This document shows positions 29,134 to 34,925 of a stretch of 34,925 nucleotides of DNA, piece by piece. A program made the position numbers and the translations under genes. Positions within the stretch are counted from its first letter, which is position 1, and each line of letters opens with the position of its first letter. The stretch lies in assembly GCA_947644545.1 (NCBI GenBank), contig CANRZW010000037.1:1-34925 (forward strand), in the 5' to 3' direction. This DNA comes from an uncultured Lachnospiraceae bacterium (GTDB lineage: Bacteria; Bacillota; Clostridia; Lachnospirales; Lachnospiraceae). The notes under the pieces were generated by a model. That model did not search any database. It saw nothing but the letters and a program-made list of their open reading frames with translations, and was not told the DNA's origin.

Positions 29134-30333
29134 CTACTCTCCATCCCTCTTTAGCCACTCTGTTATCTCCTGCATTTTATTCTCATAGGTATACCGCTCC
29201 ATAACCTTCTTGAAGCCTCGTTCCGCAATCCTTCTCCGTTCCCTGTCATGGGCAAGATAGTAATCCACCTTCTCCAGCAGTTCCTCCGGTGTCCTGAACA
29301 TGACAATCTCCTTGTCTTCCTCAAACAGTTCCGCAGTCTCTTCACAATAACTTGTGAGGACGAATCCACCTGCACCCATAATATCCATGATCCGCTGCGG
29401 CGTCCCGCCCTCTATTCCCTTCAAGGCAATATTCAGATTAATCTTACTGCCCGCATAAACAAGCGCTGTCGCCTTCCCATATACCACCGATGGCCCTATC
29501 TGGACATTCTGCAGCTTCTCTTCCGCTTCCTTATAGTCGGTCGTATACAACGTGACCGCATGTTCTTCCGCCAACAAATTCAGTACGGCGATTCTTTCCA
29601 TATTCGCAATCTCCCGGATCAGTCCCAGCCCCTCAAAGTACCGCACATCTTCTATCTCCTGTCTGTTCGGAATGGAGAATTCCGGACTAACCCTCTTGAT
29701 ATACTCGATGATCTCCGATCCGGTCTTCCCATAGACCCGGTTGATGCCATCCCATCTGAATGCCGCTTCCTCAAATATACTGTAGAAATAAGGCTGCAGA
29801 TTACCGGGAATATGTGGCAGACTCTGCCGATACAGATTGCGGCTGTACAGATTTCCGATAAAGCTGATATCGTGAATATACTGTCCCCGCAATGTCTTTT
29901 GGATTTCCCGATTCCACGTAAGCATCTGTTTCCTGTTAACAGACAGCGGCTGGTATAACACATGCGGTATCCCATATTGCTGAAATCGCTCTCGATCCAG
30001 CCGGTCAAAGGTAGAGATCCATACATTGTTAACCTTGCCCAGAGGATTATAGATTTCCGTATAGGGCGCATCCCATAAGACGGCAACATATTTGATTCCG
30101 ATCTTATAAGCCGCCAGGGCAGCATTCATAACAAAATAGAGGGAAATGACAACCTGAATCTGTCGTTCCCGAATATAGGCCATAAGCTCTTCCACCACAT
30201 CATCGTCCAGATAGGAAGCCGCTTTCAGCAGTTCCGGATATTCTTCCGTCTCATATCCCAGATCCCTCAATGCCTCAGCCATATCCGTAACCGAAATTTG
30301 GCGCCACAATGCCTGTACAACTAAAAATTTCAA
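29134..30333 (-). CDS. CgeB-like glycosyltransferase, subclass 2 (copy b)
   Basis: A 399-residue protein. The N-terminal half is DUF3880-like: KFLVVQALWRQISVTDMAEA, LWDAPYTEIYNPLGKVNN, DISFIGNLYSRNLYRQSL. The C-terminal half is GT1-like: SKINLNIALKGIEGGTPQRI then MDIMGAGGFVLTSYCEETAELFEED split across the nucleotide-binding region. GGTPQR replaces the SGIPLR of the other CgeB-like pair, defining a second subclass shared only with its upstream neighbour. The start is TTG with GGGAGGT 5-6 bases upstream, one base after the neighbour's stop, so translation is coupled. Confidence 0.85.
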   Translation of the reverse strand: MKFLVVQALWRQISVTDMAEALRDLGYETEEYPELLKAASYLDDDVVEELMAYIRERQIQVVISLYFVMNAALAAYKIGIKYVAVLWDAPYTEIYNPLGKVNNVWISTFDRLDRERFQQYGIPHVLYQPLSVNRKQMLTWNREIQKTLRGQYIHDISFIGNLYSRNLYRQSLPHIPGNLQPYFYSIFEEAAFRWDGINRVYGKTGSEIIEYIKRVSPEFSIPNRQEIEDVRYFEGLGLIREIANMERIAVLNLLAEEHAVTLYTTDYKEAEEKLQNVQIGPSVVYGKATALVYAGSKINLNIALKGIEGGTPQRIMDIMGAGGFVLTSYCEETAELFEEDKEIVMFRTPEELLEKVDYYLAHDRERRRIAERGFKKVMERYTYENKMQEITEWLKRDGE

Positions 30334-30334
30334 C

Positions 30335-31510
30335 TCATACCTCCCCTTCTACCCATTTCATAAGCTTCTTTAATTTCTTCTCATAGGTATAACAATTCAG
30401 GACCTTCCGTCGTCCGGCTTTGACAATCTCTTCCCGTTCCTCGTCATGTGTCAGGTAATACGCAGCTTTCTCAACCAGCTCCTCCGGTGTCTTAAACATG
30501 ACAATTTCCCGGTCTTCCTCAAATAATTCTGCCGTCTCCGCACAATAATTCGTCAGAACAAAACCACCTGCCCCGAGAATATCCATGATCCGCTGCGGCG
30601 TTCCGCCTTCTATTCCCTTCAGAGAAATATTCAGATTAATCTTGCTGCCCGCAAAGATGATCGAGGAAGCTTCACCCGGTTCCACCGGCGGCATCAGCTT
30701 CACATTCCCCAATAGCGATGCGTCCAACTTGGAATCGGTGTAGAAAGATACCGCAAAATGTTCACTCAACATATTGAGCGTACAGATTCTCTCAATATTG
30801 GCAATCTTCCGGATCAGATACTGTACTTCAAAATATCTGACATCCTCAATATCATAAATATTGTCCACTTCAAACTCCGGATTGACCAGTTTCACATAAT
30901 CCAGAATCTCCTTCGGCGTCTGGCCATAAATACGGTTCACACCGTCCCACTTAAATGCCGCCTCCTCAAAAATACTGGTAAAGTACTGCTGAATATTCGG
31001 CGGCATCTTATCCACATAGTCATCATATAGATTGTTCTCATAAAGCCGGCCTACAAAACTGATGTCATTGATATAGTTACCACCCAGCTTCCGCTTGACA
31101 TCCCACTTCAACATATCATACTTATTCACCGCAAGCGGCTGGTACAGAATATGCGGAATGCCGTCTGCCTGAAACCGTTCATAATCCAGTTTGTCAAACA
31201 AGGAAAACCAGCAGTTGTTTAACCTGCCAAAAGGCGTATAAATCTTCAAATACGGCGCATCCCAGATCACAGAGACATATTTAATATCTGTCTGATACGC
31301 CGCCACGGCCAGATTATAGATCAAATGAGTAGACATCAAATGCGTAATATGATGTTTCCGTATGTAAACCGCCAGTTTCTCGATCTCCTCATCATTCAGA
31401 ACCGAATTCTCCTGTTTATGCGGATACTCTTCCACCTTATATCCGAGCTTGCGCAGATTATAAACAATATCCTTTAACGTTGACATCCCATACACATATA
31501 GAATCTTCAT
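30335..31510 (-). CDS. CgeB-like glycosyltransferase, subclass 2 (copy a)
   Basis: First gene of the minus-strand operon (391 residues) and a tandem paralogue of the next gene. Matching blocks include IWDAPYLKIYTPFGRLNN, DISFVGRLYENNLYDDYV, AAFKWDGVNRIYGQTPKEIL and SKINLNISLKGIEGGTPQRI. The end includes MDILGAGGFVLTNYCAETAE and a helical tail typical of GT1-like domains (EEREEIVKAGRRKVLN). The ATG has AGGGAG 9 bases upstream. A cytoplasmic GT-B glycosyltransferase role is expected from the family; sugar specificity cannot be read from the sequence. Confidence 0.85.
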   Translation of the reverse strand: MKILYVYGMSTLKDIVYNLRKLGYKVEEYPHKQENSVLNDEEIEKLAVYIRKHHITHLMSTHLIYNLAVAAYQTDIKYVSVIWDAPYLKIYTPFGRLNNCWFSLFDKLDYERFQADGIPHILYQPLAVNKYDMLKWDVKRKLGGNYINDISFVGRLYENNLYDDYVDKMPPNIQQYFTSIFEEAAFKWDGVNRIYGQTPKEILDYVKLVNPEFEVDNIYDIEDVRYFEVQYLIRKIANIERICTLNMLSEHFAVSFYTDSKLDASLLGNVKLMPPVEPGEASSIIFAGSKINLNISLKGIEGGTPQRIMDILGAGGFVLTNYCAETAELFEEDREIVMFKTPEELVEKAAYYLTHDEEREEIVKAGRRKVLNCYTYEKKLKKLMKWVEGEV

Positions 31511-31554
31511 CCCCTGAAACTCCCTGTCTGTTATCGCATTTTTGCACTATCTAT

Positions 31555-31583
31555 AGTATAATAAAAAACAGTTGAAAAGTAAA
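31555..31583 (-). promoter_or_regulatory. Probable sigma-A promoter for the minus-strand glycosyltransferase operon
   Basis: On the minus strand TTTACT (31583-31578), a 17-base spacer and TATACT (31560-31555). It lies in the 107-base divergent gap. A TATAAT on the plus strand at 31557-31562 overlaps it but has no good -35, so the plus-strand promoter for the 806-residue gene is unclear. Confidence 0.55.
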
Positions 31584-31617
31584 ACAATATTATACCGACA
31601 AGCGAGGTTCACCACCT

Positions 31618-34038
31618 ATGTCCATTACAATTTTTACGATTACCCATGTTCCTTTCACACCGCCGCAAGACTCTGTTTATGTCCCCCTCCAGGTAGGACG
31701 CGCCCTTCACGACGACTATGGCTACCAGGGTGACGATACGGGAGACAATATCTCGGTCAAAAACCCGTTGTACAGTGAGTTGACCGGTTTGTACTGGATC
31801 TGGAAAAACTACACCGGCGCAGACTACCTCGGCTTGTGCCATTACCGGAGGTATTTCCTGAACAAAGCCGGCGAACTGATGACCGCATCCGATTACATGG
31901 ACATTTTCTCCCGATATGATGTTATCATCGCCAGGCCAACTTCCGGCGACTACGATTACCGTACCGTATACGGCCGCTCACACGATATCCGCAACCTGGA
32001 GCTTACCGGTGACGTGATACGGGAACTGTATCCCGCCTATTATGAAACTTTCCAGTCCGTCATAACCGGCACCCTTTGTTATGTAGGAAATCTTTTTGCC
32101 GCTCCGAAAGTCTTATTTGATGCCTATTGCGAATGGCTGTTCCACATATTCTTTGTTCTGGAAAAAAGGATCGATGTCAGCAGTTATGATGACTATCACA
32201 AGAGAGTGTTCGGGTTTCTTTCCGAGCAGCTCCTGATGGTATGGATCAAATATAATCAGCTTTCCTGTTACGAGGCCCCTTACAGCTTATGCCAGGAAAA
32301 GGCCGAGACCATCCTGTTAAAGGAAAATCTGCGCCATTATGTCAAGGCCGCTGACCTGACAGGCGCTTATGAATGCCTGTGCGATACACTCCGGAATCGT
32401 CCCGACCTCTTACTGGCAATGTCCGACTTCGGACAGGAGCTTAGAACGATAGAGCATATCCTCAATGTATGCCGGGTGGAACAGGAAGCTGATCTTATGA
32501 CCTTATTACAGTTTTCTCCGGATCTTGATACGCTGATCAAACATTTCCGTCTTCTGGTTTTGATTCTGGAAAAAATTAAGGACGGAACCGTCAACGACGA
32601 GGAACTTCAATATCTGACAGACTGTAAGGCATCGTATAAATGTCTTGTTTATATGATACAGAACTTTGCGCCGCTTTCCGAGCGGCCGCTGGAGCTGTTG
32701 AATCAGCTTGCCGTTGTCTATGCAAATGCCGAATTGCCGCTTGCTGCTCTTTCCTTCCTGGAAGAAGCTTTATCAATCAGTGAAACAGATGTGACTACCC
32801 TGTCAAATATCGTTGCCGTATTACAGAATATGGGGCAGACAGATATGGCGGAGGAATATGCCAAGCTGTTGGCCTCTGACTCCACTAAAAGAATCGTTGT
32901 GTTTACCGGTTCCAAGATTCCCATCCTTTCCTATATTTCCGAGCAGTACGTTTGTGCCTTAAATTCTCTCGGTCACATGGTATTTCGCTATGATATCCAA
33001 AATTTCGAAGAAAGCTTCAGCGCACTGCTTGCTTTCCAACAACAGGGTCTGGATGCCGCGATCGTTTTTAATAATATAGGATTTCAGATGCAAATGTCAG
33101 CAGGTAAAAGTCTCTGGGATCTATGGAACATCCCCTGCTATAATATCATCGTCGATCATCCCATGCATTATTTCCAGACATTGGATCAGGCGCCGGCAAA
33201 TGGGATCGTTGCCTGTGCCGATCGCTATCATATGGAGTATATCCGTCGTTTCTATCCCACTGTGAGAAGATCGATATTCCTGCCTACAGCTGGAGAATGC
33301 TTAAAATCTTTTGAAGAATTGAAGCCTTTCCAGGAACGATCAATCGAGGTTCTCTTTATTGGAACGAATAAATATGATGATAGTTTTCCGTATGATGATT
33401 TCAGTATACTGCTTTCTGAAACTATCATAAACCAACCCTCTAAAACCTTTGATCAGGCGCTGGAAGAACTTCTGATCTCCCGCGGATATGAATTAACTGA
33501 CGATCTGCTCAAAAAATATATGCAGCAGTATCGTTTTGTTGATGCAAATATCATTGCCCTGTTCCGGTTAGAAATCCTGAGAACTCTCGTCAATGCCGGT
33601 ATCCACGTTACAGTGTATGGCGATCAATTTGAGACAACTGACTTATATCGCCACCCAAACTTCATTTACAAAGGACGCTGTACCACAGAAGAAGGGATTC
33701 GCTTCATGGAAGACAGTAAGATCGTACTTAATCAGCTGGCTTGGTTTAAAGCAGGCTCCAGTGAAAGAATCTTCGAAGCGATGCTGCAGGGAGCGGTTGC
33801 ATTGACAGATGACAGTGTATACCTGAAAGAGAATTTCGTAGATTCGGTAGACATTATGTTCTATTCCTTAACCCACCTGAAAGCGCTGCCCGATCTTGTC
33901 CGCGCTATTCTTTCCGATAGTACGCTTGCCGAAACAATCCGTAGGAATGCCTATGAGAAAGCACAACGGCAGCATATGTGGATTCATCGTGCATCAGCCG
34001 TGCTTGACGACCTAAGCTCCCACTCTTTCACTTCCTGA
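31618..34038 (+). CDS. DUF4422 - TPR-like - CgeB-like glycosyltransferase fusion
   Basis: An 806-residue protein with three parts. Residues about 2-225 are a DUF4422 glycosyltransferase-like domain, marked by LYWIWKNYTGADYLGLCHYRRY (58-79, in two conserved blocks). Residues about 360-420 are helical and TPR-like (LAVVYANAELPLAALSFLEEAL). Residues about 425-800 are a CgeB-like part: IVVFTGSKIPILSYISEQYV, VDHPMHYFQTLDQAP and VLFIGTNKYDD, then a GT1-like end with RIFEAMLQGAVALTDDSVYL. It is probably a two-active-site enzyme adding successive sugars. The Shine-Dalgarno match is weak (GAGGT about 13 bases from the ATG). It is transcribed divergently from the minus-strand operon and towards the flagellin gene. 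Confidence 0.82.
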   Translation: MSITIFTITHVPFTPPQDSVYVPLQVGRALHDDYGYQGDDTGDNISVKNPLYSELTGLYWIWKNYTGADYLGLCHYRRYFLNKAGELMTASDYMDIFSRYDVIIARPTSGDYDYRTVYGRSHDIRNLELTGDVIRELYPAYYETFQSVITGTLCYVGNLFAAPKVLFDAYCEWLFHIFFVLEKRIDVSSYDDYHKRVFGFLSEQLLMVWIKYNQLSCYEAPYSLCQEKAETILLKENLRHYVKAADLTGAYECLCDTLRNRPDLLLAMSDFGQELRTIEHILNVCRVEQEADLMTLLQFSPDLDTLIKHFRLLVLILEKIKDGTVNDEELQYLTDCKASYKCLVYMIQNFAPLSERPLELLNQLAVVYANAELPLAALSFLEEALSISETDVTTLSNIVAVLQNMGQTDMAEEYAKLLASDSTKRIVVFTGSKIPILSYISEQYVCALNSLGHMVFRYDIQNFEESFSALLAFQQQGLDAAIVFNNIGFQMQMSAGKSLWDLWNIPCYNIIVDHPMHYFQTLDQAPANGIVACADRYHMEYIRRFYPTVRRSIFLPTAGECLKSFEELKPFQERSIEVLFIGTNKYDDSFPYDDFSILLSETIINQPSKTFDQALEELLISRGYELTDDLLKKYMQQYRFVDANIIALFRLEILRTLVNAGIHVTVYGDQFETTDLYRHPNFIYKGRCTTEEGIRFMEDSKIVLNQLAWFKAGSSERIFEAMLQGAVALTDDSVYLKENFVDSVDIMFYSLTHLKALPDLVRAILSDSTLAETIRRNAYEKAQRQHMWIHRASAVLDDLSSHSFTS

Positions 34039-34104
34039 CGGCCATAAGTAACTTCTTCACGGGAATTTGTAATAACGAAACTGCTTTCTCATTCCATATA
34101 AATA

Positions 34105-34128
34105 GGGGACTGGCTTTCGCCAATCCCC
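34105..34128 (-). terminator. Probable flagellin-gene terminator hairpin
   Basis: On the minus strand GGGGATTGGC, loop GAAA and GCCAGTCCCC form ten pairs, one a T-G wobble. The following sequence TATTTATAT is only partly T-rich. On the plus strand the stem has one mismatch and is followed by ATTTTGTCTT, so it may also end the 806-residue gene. It lies in the 124-base gap between the two convergent genes. Confidence 0.65.
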
Positions 34129-34162
34129 ATTTTGTCTTATAAATATTGTTGACTTGTCAGAA

Positions 34163-34925
34163 TTAACCAAGTAAGGACAATGCCAGCTGGTTGCTCTGAT
34201 TAGCCTGAGACAGCATAGATGTACCTGCCTGCTGTAAGATATTGTTGTTCGCATATCTTACCATCTCAGTTGCGATATCTGTATCACGAATCTGAGATTC
34301 AGCTGCTGTGGTGTTCTCTACGATGTTGTCCAGATTGCTGATCGTATGCTCAAGTCTGTTCTGGATTGCACCGAGATCAGAACGCTGTTTGGATACATCC
34401 TGGATTGCACTCTTAGCAAATGCATTCAGTGCTGCGAAGTCTGCTGCTGTAGGTGCTGTAGCCTTATCAGCATCAGCCATGGTCGGATTCTTAACTTCTG
34501 TGTTAGAAAGCGCTGTATCAACAACCTTAGTCTTATCAAATGTATAGAACTTAGCCAGCATATCTACTTTTAAGGTATTGTCTTTACCCTCTTCGTATTT
34601 CGTAAGGGTATTTGTATCCGTAGTCTTATTGTCAATATTTGCTGTGCCAAATTTTGTTCCTTTGTTAAGTGCGCTGGCAATCAACTCGTTGGTATTCATG
34701 TTCTTGATCGTGATACCGATATGCTGACCAGACTCTGCACCAACCTGAAGACCCTTGTTAGAGAAAGAGCCGTCCAACAGCTTCTGCTCATTGAATGTGG
34801 TCGTGCTCTGTACACGGTCAATCTCGCTCATCAGCTGCTTAACTTCAGCCTGGATATAGCTGCGGTCTGTAGATGTCAGAGTACCATTCTCTCCCTTTAC
34901 TGCCAGCTCGTTCATTCTCTGCAGC
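34163..34925 (-). CDS. Flagellin, 5' end beyond the window
   Basis: Filament subunit, C-terminal roughly 254 residues; the reading frame continues past the right edge. The visible start LQRMNELAVKGENGTLT is the conserved end of the N-terminal flagellin domain, after which about 90 residues are missing. The C-terminal domain is intact: QRSDLGAIQNRLEHTISNLD, ESQIRDTDIATEMVRYANN and QQAGTSMLSQANQSNQLALS, ending in LLG. The central region (TFDKTKVVDTALSNTEV, KATAPTAADFAA and the preceding NIDNKTTDTNTLTKYEEG) is short and rich in Thr. It is the probable acceptor for the adjacent glycosyltransferase island, by analogy with other flagellin loci. Confidence 0.95.
   Translation of the reverse strand, partial: LQRMNELAVKGENGTLTSTDRSYIQAEVKQLMSEIDRVQSTTTFNEQKLLDGSFSNKGLQVGAESGQHIGITIKNMNTNELIASALNKGTKFGTANIDNKTTDTNTLTKYEEGKDNTLKVDMLAKFYTFDKTKVVDTALSNTEVKNPTMADADKATAPTAADFAALNAFAKSAIQDVSKQRSDLGAIQNRLEHTISNLDNIVENTTAAESQIRDTDIATEMVRYANNNILQQAGTSMLSQANQSNQLALSLLG

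Overview
The window looks like a chromosomal segment from a motile, Gram-positive anaerobe of the Lachnospiraceae/Clostridia type. The evidence is the rpmG-secE-nusG-rplK-rplA / rplJ-rplL / rpoB-rpoC gene order, strong AGGAGG ribosome-binding sites, near-consensus sigma-A promoters, a Firmicutes-style L10 leader, long acidic tails on RpoB and RpoC, a flagellin and a FliD-like protein. No rRNA, tRNA, CRISPR array, transposase or phage gene is visible. The assignment rests on recognition of sequence style, not on a database search.

Region 1 (1-13924, all minus strand) is the transcription/translation core: rpmG, secE, nusG, rplK, rplA, then a terminator, then rplJ, rplL, rpoB and rpoC. Two genes that are not ribosomal sit between rplA and rplJ: a CapA-type metallophosphatase-like protein with an apparently leaderless promoter, and a charged protein of unknown function. 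rplJ has its own promoter and L10 leader with an intrinsic terminator, and rpoB has its own promoter.

Region 2 (13925-18966) holds a FliD-like flagellar protein on the plus strand with a GGA-rich, hairpin-containing leader. It is followed by a strong terminator, a biotin-dependent carboxyltransferase subunit on the minus strand (perfect sigma-A promoter followed by a FabT-like palindrome), and an overlapping regulator-glf pair. glf encodes UDP-galactopyranose mutase, which makes UDP-galactofuranose.

Region 3 (19255-34038) is a dense glycosyltransferase island. A plus-strand operon encodes three SunS-like GT2-TPR proteins, one CgeB-like GT and, unexpectedly, a DtxR-family metal-dependent regulator. 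A minus-strand operon encodes three CgeB-like GTs, a stand-alone helical domain, a GT/GT2/methyltransferase fusion, and a helical-GT fusion. Divergent from that operon lies an 806-residue DUF4422-TPR-CgeB fusion.

Region 4 (34039 to the right edge) is the 3' part of a flagellin gene on the minus strand with a Thr-rich centre. The simplest reading is that the island builds a complex, possibly galactofuranose-containing and O-methylated, glycan on flagellin or another surface protein. The modular swapping of the same domains among neighbouring genes is the most novel-looking aspect. The acceptor and the sugars are inferred, not shown by the sequence.
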